From Lachnospiraceae bacterium UBA4711 (GTDB taxonomy: Bacteria > Bacillota > Clostridia > Lachnospirales > Lachnospiraceae), in the NCBI GenBank assembly GCA_002404515.1, contig DHJV01000055.1:1-5772 (forward strand): a stretch of DNA of 5,772 bases. Reading direction: 5' to 3'. A program made the position numbers and the translations under genes. Shown here one piece after another: positions 1-5,640 of the stretch; position 1 is the stretch's first letter, and each line of letters opens with the position of its first letter. The notes below the pieces were generated by a model. The model ran no database searches and was not told the origin of the DNA. It saw only the letters and a program-made list of their open reading frames with translations.

Positions 1-26
1 CTGTCCACAATTGGAGTATTTTCTCT

Positions 27-70
27 GTTTACGCATATTTCCCCCAACTTTCCCCCATATTTCCCCAAAC
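27..70. repeat. Phased 11-bp C-tract direct repeats upstream of the symporter gene
   Basis: Three head-to-tail 11-bp units lie at 38-48 (TTTCCCCCAAC), 49-59 (TTTCCCCCATA) and 60-70 (TTTCCCCAAAC). A degenerate fourth at 27-37 matches unit two at 7 of 11 positions. The C-tracts begin at 41, 52 and 63, exactly 11 bp apart and so on nearly the same face of the helix. The array ends five bases before the proposed -35 hexamer of the symporter gene, where activators usually bind. Direct inspection shows the repeats. A regulatory role is inference. Confidence 0.6.
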
Positions 71-75
71 TCACA

Positions 76-105
76 TTGATTGAATACAAGCTTTTATGAT
101 AGAAT
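76..105 (+). promoter_or_regulatory. Probable sigma-A promoter of the symporter gene
   Basis: TTGATT (76-81; 4 of 6 to TTGACA) is followed after 18 bp by TAGAAT (100-105; 5 of 6 to TATAAT). This places transcription start near 112 and gives a leader of roughly 30 nt before the ATG at 143. The weak -35 would fit a promoter helped by a protein bound to the adjacent repeats. Not experimentally supported. Confidence 0.4.
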
Positions 106-142
106 AATAAAATATATTAAATTAGACAGGTATGGTACATTT

Positions 143-1474
143 ATGAAAAAAGAACAAACTCGAACATCGTTCAAAAGCCGCTGGGGATTTATTCTTGCAT
201 CGGTCGGTTCCGCAGTCGGCATGGCAAATGTCTGGGGATTTCCAAATAAAATGGGAAGCAACGGCGGTGGTGCCTTTCTTCTCATCTATTTATTATTTAT
301 ATTTTTGTTTAGCTACGTTGGACTTCCGGCAGAGTTCGCGATTGGGCGCTGGTCGCGCACCGGAACACTCGGTTCCTATGAAAATGCATGGCGCTCGCGA
401 AATGAAAAACTCGCGCCTGCTGGGCGTGCACTTGGCTGGCTGCCACTCGCAGGTTCCCTGTGCATCGCAATTGGATATTCAATCATCGTTGCCTATGTAT
501 TAAAAGCATTCGTTGACTCTGCATCCGGACTTTTGATGCAGGTCAATACGTCCGAATGGTTCGAATCGTTCTCCATGAAGGATTTCTCAGTTGTACCATT
601 CCATATTATTGTTATCATTGGTACTTTGCTTACATTGTTGCTCGGTGCCAGCAGCATCGAGAAGAGCAACAAGATCATGATGCCGCTCTTCTTCCTGATC
701 TTCGTCGTACTTGCAGTGCGCGTGGCTCTGCTACCCGGTTCTGCAAGCGGATATGAATTCATGTTTATTCCAAGATGGGAAGCCTTGAAAGATCCAACTG
801 TCTGGATCACTGCGATGGGGCAGGCATTCTTCTCCCTGTCTGTGACCGGTAGTGGTATGATCGCGTATGGCTCCTACCTTGATCGGAAAGAAGATGTCAT
901 CGCGGTTTCAAGACACACAGCAATCTTCGACACGATTGCAGCCTTAGTTGCCGCACTCGTGATCATCCCGGCATGCTTCTCTTATGATGTTAGTGTGGAC
1001 GCAGGGCCAAGCCTTCTCTTTATCACATTGCCATCCATCTTACAGGATATTCCGCTTGGACAGATTTTTGCAATCATCCTGTATGCGGCAATGATTTTCG
1101 CCGGTGTGAGCTCTCTGCAGAACATGTTCGAAGCCGTTGCCGAATCCCTTCTGCACCGGTTTCCGAAGATGCATCGTACTGTCGCACTCGGCATTATCTG
1201 CGTGATCTGCCTTGGTGCCGGAATCGGCATGGAAGCTATCACCCGCTGGGGCATCTGGATGGATCTCGTCTCCATCTACATCATCCCGATCGGCGCAACG
1301 CTTGGCGCCATTTCATGGTTCTGGATCATGAAAAAAGAAGATTTATTTGCAGCGATCAATGAAGGCGGAAAGAAGCCACGCAGAAAGCTGTGGTATTTCC
1401 TTGGGCGATACCTGTATGTGCCAATTGCGATCATTCTGTGTGTAATTGCACTCGCGATGAAAGTGGCGTTTTAA
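143..1474 (+). CDS. Sodium-dependent transporter, neurotransmitter:sodium symporter (SNF) family
   Basis: A 443-aa inner-membrane protein of the LeuT-fold family, which couples uptake of amino acids or related compounds to sodium. TM1 reads GSAVGMANVWGFP (residues 22-34), followed by the family signature NGGGAF (40-45). TM6 carries FFSLSVTGSGMIAYGSY (229-245). TM8 carries AGVSS (320-324). By alignment with LeuT from memory, sodium ligands are kept: G22, A24, V25, N29, S231 (T254 in LeuT), A320, S323 and S324. LeuT N286 appears to be D263. The length suits the bacterial eleven-helix subgroup (like Tyt1 and MhsT). The LeuT gate arginine R30 is glycine here (G32). I chose the ATG at 143 because family members begin with a short charged tail before TM1. 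An in-frame TTG at 80 would add 21 unlikely residues and lies in the promoter. The ribosome site is weak (ACAGG at 126-130, 12 nt away). Substrate unknown. Ends at the shared terminator 1575-1614. Confidence 0.95.
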   Translation: MKKEQTRTSFKSRWGFILASVGSAVGMANVWGFPNKMGSNGGGAFLLIYLLFIFLFSYVGLPAEFAIGRWSRTGTLGSYENAWRSRNEKLAPAGRALGWLPLAGSLCIAIGYSIIVAYVLKAFVDSASGLLMQVNTSEWFESFSMKDFSVVPFHIIVIIGTLLTLLLGASSIEKSNKIMMPLFFLIFVVLAVRVALLPGSASGYEFMFIPRWEALKDPTVWITAMGQAFFSLSVTGSGMIAYGSYLDRKEDVIAVSRHTAIFDTIAALVAALVIIPACFSYDVSVDAGPSLLFITLPSILQDIPLGQIFAIILYAAMIFAGVSSLQNMFEAVAESLLHRFPKMHRTVALGIICVICLGAGIGMEAITRWGIWMDLVSIYIIPIGATLGAISWFWIMKKEDLFAAINEGGKKPRRKLWYFLGRYLYVPIAIILCVIALAMKVAF

Positions 1475-1520
1475 ATGGATTGAAGCAGGTAGATTTCTAC
1501 TCAATGAACATGCACCATCT

Positions 1521-1551
1521 TATAAAAATTTATGCAGGCAAAATTTTTATA
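1521..1551. repeat. AT-only inverted repeat downstream of the symporter gene
   Basis: TATAAAAATTT (1521-1531) is perfectly complementary to AAATTTTTATA (1541-1551) around a 9-nt loop. The 11-bp stem contains only A and T, so it is weaker than a normal terminator, but TTTT follows on the plus strand. It may aid 3'-end formation of the symporter transcript ahead of the stronger hairpin at 1575-1614. Confidence 0.5.
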
Positions 1552-1574
1552 TTTTACATGATAACTTATTGCAT

Positions 1575-1614
1575 AAAAAACGGATGATTGAACAATGTCA
1601 ACCATCCGTTTTTT
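1575..1614. terminator. Bidirectional intrinsic terminator between convergent genes
   Basis: AAAAAACGGATG (1575-1586) pairs with CATCCGTTTTTT (1603-1614). On the minus strand the stem extends to ten pairs (CGGATGGTTG with CAATCATCCG, one G-U pair), followed by six T. On the plus strand the same position is an A-C mismatch, then TTG/CAA pairing, and the stem is again followed by six T. It lies 12 nt past the coat gene stop and 100 nt past the symporter stop, so it serves both genes and is slightly stronger for the leftward one. Confidence 0.88.
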
Positions 1615-1626
1615 GTTTCCACCAGC

Positions 1627-2085
1627 TTACGCCATGCCATTTGCAGTTTTGTATTTGTAGATCATTTCTGCATGGTTCTGCTCTTCGATCTGGATATCTG
1701 CCAGCAGTTTCCGCAACGCTGTATTCGCAAACGCAAACACATCGGTATTGTATTCACCGGACACCAGCTTCTCTGTTCCGATACAATCCGTCGCAAGAAA
1801 TGCATCATGCTTCTTATCCTCGGAATTATCCAATGTCCCATACGTCACCTTTGGCTCGTAGTCTTTCCCCTGTGTGTCGTTGCAATCGCACGCCGGCACA
1901 GTCCCATCTAAAACCTGCTGTAACGTATCATAATGTTTCTGCTCTTCCTTCTGAATCGTCTCAAACAGACTTTTCAACTCCGGATCTTTCGCCTGCGCTG
2001 CGTATTTTCCATACTTTTCCACACAGCTTTGCTCCTGTGTCTGCAAATCCTGAATCAGGGTACGCTCTTTTTCTTTTAATTCCAT
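1627..2085 (-). CDS. Spore coat protein of the Coat F (ferritin-like) type
   Basis: A 152-aa protein with the helical, Glu-rich layout of Coat F-related ferritin-like proteins, commonly annotated as spore coat protein in Clostridia. It begins with an alpha-helix containing LQTQEQ (14-19). Residues 41-59 form a second helix with E48-x-x-H51. A less ordered middle segment (about 60-98) holds PACDC (64-68). A third helix runs about 98-117 with E105 and E111, and a fourth (about 118-146) has E135-x-x-H138. Paired ExxH motifs plus E18 and E105/E111 resemble a di-iron site of the rubrerythrin/ferritin type, so a redox or metal role is also possible. There is no signal peptide or membrane segment. 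The start is well set: AAAGGAG (2094-2100) lies 8 nt before the ATG. It is followed 12 nt later by the bidirectional terminator. A sporulation-type promoter is proposed upstream. Family assignment rests on recalled similarity. The exact coat role is unproven. Confidence 0.8.
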   Translation of the reverse strand: MELKEKERTLIQDLQTQEQSCVEKYGKYAAQAKDPELKSLFETIQKEEQKHYDTLQQVLDGTVPACDCNDTQGKDYEPKVTYGTLDNSEDKKHDAFLATDCIGTEKLVSGEYNTDVFAFANTALRKLLADIQIEEQNHAEMIYKYKTANGMA

Positions 2086-2126
2086 TGCTTTGACTCCTTT
2101 GATTTCGTCTTATTTTTTCACAATGG

Positions 2127-2156
2127 TATTATTGACAGATATGTTCTGTTTTATGC
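2127..2156 (-). promoter_or_regulatory. Possible sporulation (sigma-G-like) promoter of the coat gene
   Basis: Reading the minus strand, GCATA (2156-2152) is separated by 18 bp from AATAATA (2133-2127). This fits the Bacillus sigma-G pattern GHATR-N18-CATXHTA at every position except the first base of the -10. A sigma-A reading of the same place has almost no -35 match. Start would fall near 2120, about 35 nt before the ATG. The DNA is AT-rich, so chance matches are easy. This is a hypothesis. Confidence 0.3.
2135..2149. repeat. Small imperfect palindrome in the GNAT-coat gap
   Basis: ACAGATATGTTCTGT has perfect 5-bp arms (ACAGA and TCTGT) around a 5-base centre. It sits between the two elements of the proposed coat promoter. 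It could be an operator or merely a weak hairpin. No T-run follows, so it is not a terminator for the acetyltransferase gene, and read-through from that gene into the coat gene is possible. Confidence 0.35.
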
Positions 2157-2172
2157 CATTCCCTGCATCAGA

Positions 2173-2604
2173 CTACAAAACAAGCTGAAATCCATAACAA
2201 TTTTTAGCGAATCCATAATGTTCGTAAAAGCCATGTGCCTCCACGCGTGGCAGACCAGAATCCAATATCAATGCTTTACAATCTTTCTCTTTTGATTTTT
2301 CTTTTACATAATCCAATAAAAACGTTCCATACCCTTTTCCACGATCTTCTTCATTTGTGATCAGACTTGCCACATAACAGGTACACCCCGTCATCCAAAA
2401 TGTTTCAAAATAGCTTCCATGACACAATCCATGATAATTTCCTGCGTCATCTAACGCAAAAAACACAAAACTATTTTCATCTGCAATCACTTTCTCATAG
2501 ACCTTTTTCGTTTCTTCATAGTCATATGTGTTAAATGTCCACAGCTTCTCAAAATAAAAAAATGCAATATCATAATCTTCAATTGTTGCAATTTTTATCC
2601 GCAT
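2173..2604 (-). CDS. GNAT-family N-acetyltransferase
   Basis: A 143-aa cytoplasmic protein matching the Gcn5-related acetyltransferase fold, which moves acetyl from acetyl-CoA to an amine. The N-terminal IKIATIEDYD (3-12) is the usual first strand and helix start. FVFFALDD (46-53) is the central strand pair. Motif A is SLITNEEDRGKGYG (80-93), in which RGKGYG (88-93) is the pyrophosphate-binding R/QxxGxG/A loop. ALILDSG (111-117) is strand 5, and HGFYEHYGF (124-132) is the typical motif B end. Substrate cannot be told. Start choice is uncertain: AAGGAG (2616-2621) lies 11 nt before the ATG at 2604 and 5 nt before an in-frame TTG at 2610. ATG is preferred because the family's first strand starts there. 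A single-gene unit with its own extended -10 promoter. GC is lower than in the symporter. Confidence 0.92.
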   Translation of the reverse strand: MRIKIATIEDYDIAFFYFEKLWTFNTYDYEETKKVYEKVIADENSFVFFALDDAGNYHGLCHGSYFETFWMTGCTCYVASLITNEEDRGKGYGTFLLDYVKEKSKEKDCKALILDSGLPRVEAHGFYEHYGFAKNCYGFQLVL

Positions 2605-2642
2605 AAGCAATCACACTCCTTTTTCTCTGATATTTTCCCTAA

Positions 2643-2651
2643 CTTATATCA
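2643..2651 (-). promoter_or_regulatory. Extended -10 promoter of the acetyltransferase gene
   Basis: The minus strand reads TGATATAAG: a TGn extension followed by TATAAG (5 of 6 to TATAAT). Transcription would begin near 2636, about 30 nt before the ATG, leaving room for the AAGGAG site. No good -35 hexamer is seen, as is common for extended -10 promoters. A short inverted repeat, ATTCT-AC-AGAAT (2675-2686), lies just upstream and could be a regulator site. Confidence 0.4.
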
Positions 2652-2701
2652 TCTTCCAAGGATAAGCAACAGACATTCTACAGAATCTTCCAAATAAAAA
2701 T

Positions 2702-2745
2702 ATAAAGACGCTTTCGTTTTTATATTTAATCAAAAGCGCCTTTAT
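2702..2745 (-). terminator. Intrinsic terminator after the tautomerase gene
   Basis: On the minus strand ATAAAGGCGCTTTTG (2745-2731) pairs with CGAAAGCGTCTTTAT (2716-2702) over 15 bp, counting two G-U wobbles, around a 14-nt loop. ATTTTTATTTG follows. The hairpin lies 14 nt beyond the tautomerase stop codon and separates that unit from the acetyltransferase gene. The wobbles fall right only on the minus strand, showing the intended direction. Confidence 0.85.
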
Positions 2746-2759
2746 TCGTTCTTTTGTAA

Positions 2760-3104
2760 TTAGAAATTGCCGCCGTTCCAGCCCCAGTTTGCAACCGCCT
2801 GATACTTCACATAGACATGATCCGGTGCAATTCCAAGCACATCCTGAAATATCTTGCAGATCTCGCTTGTCAGCTTGGAGAACGCGGACGGATTCTCACT
2901 TCCGTACACACTTACCTCCACCATCGCCATCGGCTGATCCTTTGATCCCCGAAAATACAGCTTATACTCTGGCTCAAAGCCAACCATAAGCCAGCTCTCT
3001 GACTTTCCAGGAATGGCTGTAATCGCCTGTCCCAGTCTTGACTTGATTTCCTGCTCCTGTGCATCACTCAGTGCTACGCTGATTTTTGAATTGATAAATG
3101 GCAT
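2760..3104 (-). CDS. MIF-like phenylpyruvate/dopachrome tautomerase homologue
   Basis: A 114-aa member of the macrophage migration inhibitory factor branch of the tautomerase superfamily, which normally forms trimers and interconverts keto and enol forms of phenylpyruvate-like compounds. Pro2 becomes the catalytic N-terminal proline after Met removal. Lys34 in IPGKSE matches MIF Lys32. The C-terminal YVKYQAVANWGWNGGNF (98-114) mirrors the MIF tail (YINYYDMNAANVGWNNSTF). The MIF CALC redox motif is replaced by MAMV (59-62), so thiol-oxidoreductase activity is not expected. Length equals MIF (115 aa). There is no signal peptide. The start is certain: AGGAGG (3113-3118) stands 8 nt before the ATG. 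It follows the 96-aa gene by 15 nt, with the ribosome site inside that gap, so the two are co-transcribed and end at the terminator 2702-2745. The physiological substrate in bacteria is unknown. Fold assignment is firm. Confidence 0.93.
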   Translation of the reverse strand: MPFINSKISVALSDAQEQEIKSRLGQAITAIPGKSESWLMVGFEPEYKLYFRGSKDQPMAMVEVSVYGSENPSAFSKLTSEICKIFQDVLGIAPDHVYVKYQAVANWGWNGGNF

Positions 3105-3119
3105 TTGTTTATCCTCCTC

Positions 3120-3410
3120 TTATTCGTCCTCATCCGGTATTCCCGTATGAAGGAATTCATTCCACTTCTTATTGATCTCTTCCAGTTCCTTCTTCTCCAT
3201 GATTCGGTTCCGGTCATCCAGAATCGCCAGCATCTCATCCGCCACGTCCTCCAGTCTTGGATTCGAATACCGATACAGATATCCCATCATCCGCGTCGCT
3301 GTAAAATCTGTATTCAGATTCTTCGTCACAATGTCCGCAAACTCCTCCGGATATCCAAGGCGAAGCATGATGTTATAAAGTTGTATGCTCTGTGGAGATT
3401 TTGGTTTCAT
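3120..3410 (-). CDS. Conserved-looking 96-aa protein of unknown function
   Basis: I do not recognise a named family, though I recall similar small proteins in Lachnospiraceae. It is soluble, has no cysteines, no signal peptide and no membrane segment, and appears all-helical. Visible parts are LYNIMLRLGYPEEFADIV (11-28), NTDFTATRMMGYLYRYS (33-49), EDVADEMLAILDDRNRI (54-70) and a charged, probably coiled tail ending EKKELEEINKKWNEF. The C-terminus is acidic (GIPDEDE). The start is well supported by AAAGGA (3419-3424), 8 nt before the ATG. It is the first gene of a two-gene unit with the MIF-like tautomerase, only 15 nt away. The pairing hints at a shared role, but none can be named. No convincing promoter or terminator was found in the 74 nt separating it from the upstream ATPase gene. 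That gap holds a near-palindrome GGCTATATATAACC (3460-3473). Confidence 0.85.
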   Translation of the reverse strand: MKPKSPQSIQLYNIMLRLGYPEEFADIVTKNLNTDFTATRMMGYLYRYSNPRLEDVADEMLAILDDRNRIMEKKELEEINKKWNEFLHTGIPDEDE

Positions 3411-3484
3411 TGTTATAGTCCTTTCCGTACTTTGGATACCTGTTTGATTATTTTCTCTCGGCTATATATAACCATGCATAAATT

Positions 3485-5029
3485 TTATTCTATAAAGTAT
3501 ACCTTATCCTTGGTTTTTCCAGATGAATTTATAAGATTTAATTCTTCCGCTTTTTTTAATAATCTACTGGCTGTTTTTGTCTGAACATCTAATAATTCCG
3601 CTGCTTTGGCACTATTAATTTCATTGTATTTCACTAAATAAGCAAGAATTCGCTGCATTCTTTCTTGCTCCAATTCGGACATTGATTTGTTATTTAATTC
3701 AATCACCAATTTAGTCATTGATTCGGACATTGATTCGGACATTGATTCGGACATTTCAAATCCGTCCCTAATACGAATAATCGTATTCAAATATGTCCTG
3801 TTATCATCCATATCAAATTCTGGTGCTGGTGAACCATTTTTCTTAAGTTCCCGTAATATTTTCGGAATACCTGTACCTTTTTTCTCAGATAAATCTATTT
3901 CCTTGAATAATTCTCCAATTCTTCGATTACGATATTTTCTGCCTCTTATTTTTCCTTCTTTAAAATAATCAAAATTAATCCATTTTGCAAGTCCAGGATA
4001 ATTTAAAATCTGAATACTATCCACATAAATACGGATTTCAACCGGTTCAGCCTCACGATATGACTTATGAAATACTGCATTTACCAAAGCTTCCTCTAAT
4101 GCATTATATGGATAATTATAAAACCTTACGGCTTCTGCCTGTCCTTGTATCTTTTCAACTTTCTGCTCAATGACTGTATTCTTAATATAATCCAATGCAT
4201 CCATAACCTGTTTCCAAATTGGTCCTGTAAACGTTTTTTCAATAAAATCATCGGAGGCTTCTGCTTCTTTGGTGTTGAATCTTATCAATTCGATGTAAGC
4301 TCCCGGAATCAGTTTTTCTGGATGTTCTGTAAACATCAAAACACCAATATTTCTAATATCTAATTCTGTGTCCGTTTCATCGGCTACTTCCTGTGCAATT
4401 AGCAAATCTTCTAATGTACAATTATTCAGTTCATTTATCAGGCTGCTATTGCTCTTCCTAATAAAATCTTCAATATACCCTCTTCTAATATCATCAATCT
4501 TAGCTTTTCGGTTTATTCTATCATCAAAAGGAACGGAATTAAATTTATCATATAATTCTGATATCTCATCCTGCTTTGCATCCGTTGTAAGTGATGCCGG
4601 GCGTATCCAATATTTCATACTTTTATCAATTTTCCCGCCTTTAACACTATACACCGATTGAGGTGCCTGATACGGTCCACTATCACCTGCTGGACACCAT
4701 AAATATATAAGATATGTTTCAGAGTTCTTATAATTAACAATCTCCATTCTTGGAATATATCTTGGAACAATCATATTGCAGTGCTGAAATATCTCCTGCT
4801 GGATTGAATCTAATTCTTCCTTTTGCACACCTGTAAGCGGAAATATCGGCATTCCGTTTTCCTCTTTTACCCCAATTACAATATATCCACCATTCGAATT
4901 ATCATAATCGTTCGCAAAAGCACAAATAGAATGAATAATATCATTCGGATTCCAACCAGTTTTATATTCAACTCGATCGTGTTCCACAACACGACCTTCT
5001 AATAGTGTTTCTATTTTCAATGGTATCAT
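3485..5029 (-). CDS. AlbA_2 (Schlafen-type) domain ATP-binding protein with C-terminal winged helix
   Basis: A 514-aa protein of the group annotated as ATP-binding protein, putative transcriptional regulator or RecG-like. An N-terminal AlbA_2 domain (about 7-140) shows the E16/E21-x-K23 motif and AFANDYDNSNGGYIVIGV (37-54). A GHKL-like HATPase_c_4 domain (about 290-405) has an N-box E313-x3-N317-x3-H321, the NYPG turn (343-346) and GTG (385-387, glycine-rich loop). A linker with MSES repeats (426-438) leads to a winged helix (about 454-514), with LVKYNEINSAKAAELL and a recognition helix TKTASRLLKKAEEL. Likely cytoplasmic and nucleic-acid-binding. Role unknown: members occur both as regulators and in accessory or defence contexts. 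ATG at 5029 is chosen because AGGAGG (5038-5043) is 8 nt away. The in-frame TTG at 5032 would be only 5 nt away. Much more AT-rich than the genes to its left. All domains look intact. Confidence 0.9.
   Translation of the reverse strand: MIPLKIETLLEGRVVEHDRVEYKTGWNPNDIIHSICAFANDYDNSNGGYIVIGVKEENGMPIFPLTGVQKEELDSIQQEIFQHCNMIVPRYIPRMEIVNYKNSETYLIYLWCPAGDSGPYQAPQSVYSVKGGKIDKSMKYWIRPASLTTDAKQDEISELYDKFNSVPFDDRINRKAKIDDIRRGYIEDFIRKSNSSLINELNNCTLEDLLIAQEVADETDTELDIRNIGVLMFTEHPEKLIPGAYIELIRFNTKEAEASDDFIEKTFTGPIWKQVMDALDYIKNTVIEQKVEKIQGQAEAVRFYNYPYNALEEALVNAVFHKSYREAEPVEIRIYVDSIQILNYPGLAKWINFDYFKEGKIRGRKYRNRRIGELFKEIDLSEKKGTGIPKILRELKKNGSPAPEFDMDDNRTYLNTIIRIRDGFEMSESMSESMSESMTKLVIELNNKSMSELEQERMQRILAYLVKYNEINSAKAAELLDVQTKTASRLLKKAEELNLINSSGKTKDKVYFIE
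3673..3754 (-). repeat. In-frame 12-bp tandem repeats coding Met-Ser-Glu-Ser
   Basis: Three exact copies of ATGTCCGAATCA (minus strand) occupy 3754-3719 and a partial fourth (ATG) ends at 3716. A separate 13-nt identical piece, TCAATGTCCGAAT, lies at 3685-3673, coding SMSEL. The units are identical at the nucleotide level including third positions, indicating recent slippage expansion. Because the unit is 12 bp, copy changes keep frame and alter only linker length between the ATPase and winged-helix domains. Confidence 0.92.
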
Positions 5030-5112
5030 CAATGTCTCCTCCTTCCCTCAAGTTCATATATTTGTTTAAAATATTCCACTCCTTATTTTTCAAATTCTAA
5101 AAAATCAATAAA

Positions 5113-5121
5113 ATTATAGCA
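5113..5121 (-). promoter_or_regulatory. Extended -10 promoter of the AlbA_2/ATPase gene
   Basis: The minus strand reads TGCTATAAT: a TGn extension with a consensus TATAAT. Start would be near 5106, giving a leader of about 75 nt to the ATG at 5029. No good -35 is seen 16-18 bp upstream. It lies in the 132-nt gap after the small winged-helix gene, which has no clear terminator. The ATPase gene can therefore be transcribed on its own and perhaps also by read-through. Confidence 0.5.
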
Positions 5122-5161
5122 CAGAAATAATATTTATAAACGAAGAATTTCTCTACAGTTT

Positions 5162-5629
5162 CTATTTAGAATCCAAATTTTCGTTTTTATAAAACTGAAT
5201 CTTATCTCCTACTTCCTCATCGATTTTTTTACTGATTTCCTTAATTTCTTTTAATAACTTTTTATTTGATAAATATATACTTTGTAGAATATTTAAATCG
5301 ATACCCGTATATCTTTCTAAAAAACCACTCCTATTTAATTCATTACTAACAATTATACTTAATGCCTGCATTTGCTTAATATAATCATTTAACGAAAACA
5401 TACTGTCATTCGCCTTTTTCTTTCCGGCATAATTTCTTGTATATCGTCTGTTATCCTCTGTTTTGATCAAAATACTCTCTCGTTTTAGATTATATAGCAT
5501 ATTCTGAATTTGTTTTTTTGTATAAACCCCCTGTCCGTATTCTTCATCTACCATACTCTTTACTTCCTTGGAACTGTACTCTTTATTATTCTGAAAAGTC
5601 TGCAACACATATTCTCTCAATCTACTCAT
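5162..5629 (-). CDS. Small protein with apparent winged helix and helical tail, unrecognised family
   Basis: A 155-aa basic, Lys-rich soluble protein I cannot assign to a named family. Residues 1-66 read like a winged helix: helix 1 LREYVLQTFQ (4-13), helix 2 SSKEVKSMVDEEYG (19-32), a recognition-like helix TKKQIQNMLYNLKRES (37-52) and a hairpin wing ILIKTEDNRRYTRNY (53-67). A basic GKKK linker (69-72) leads to a helical region 77-147, ending in NKKLLKEIKEISKKIDEEV (122-140), which looks like a coiled coil for dimerisation. The start has only a weak ribosome site (GGG around 5637-5639), so translation may be low. A perfect 26-bp palindrome begins 11 nt upstream of the start codon, which suggests self-repression by a dimer. 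It is very AT-rich (one counted row is 17 % GC). The neighbour on the same strand is the AlbA_2/ATPase gene, 132 nt downstream. The DNA-binding role is inferred. Confidence 0.75.
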   Translation of the reverse strand: MSRLREYVLQTFQNNKEYSSKEVKSMVDEEYGQGVYTKKQIQNMLYNLKRESILIKTEDNRRYTRNYAGKKKANDSMFSLNDYIKQMQALSIIVSNELNRSGFLERYTGIDLNILQSIYLSNKKLLKEIKEISKKIDEEVGDKIQFYKNENLDSK

Positions 5630-5640
5630 AATGTACCCAT

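Noticed and set aside
38..70. G-quadruplex on the minus strand from the C-tract array
   Set aside because: Only three G-tracts of four or five are present. A fourth is missing within loop distance.
80..142. Upstream in-frame TTG start for the symporter, adding 21 residues
   Set aside because: The added segment has no family counterpart, overlaps the proposed promoter and has no ribosome site.
132..146. Four-codon minicistron (ATG GTA CAT TTA TGA) overlapping the symporter start
   Set aside because: The only Shine-Dalgarno-like bases (AGG at 128-130) are one nucleotide from its ATG, too close for initiation.
1569..2093. Rightward open frames opposite the coat gene
   Set aside because: They start inside the terminator hairpin and mirror the coat gene. 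The product is Cys/His/Ser-rich nonsense without a ribosome site.
2132..2137. Consensus TTGACA on the plus strand in the GNAT-coat gap
   Set aside because: No rightward gene follows and the -10 position (TATGCC at best) is poor.
3105..3584. Rightward 159-codon open frame opposite the 96-aa gene and the ATPase 3' end
   Set aside because: It is antisense to well-supported genes with strong ribosome sites, has none of its own, and spans an intergenic gap.
3673..3754. CRISPR-like array
   Set aside because: The units are 12 bp, contiguous and in frame within a gene, with no spacers.
4968..5057. Leader ORF of about 29 codons on the minus strand overlapping the AlbA_2 gene start
   Set aside because: The nearest AAGGAG (5079-5084) is about 20 nt from its ATG, and the peptide has no recognisable features.
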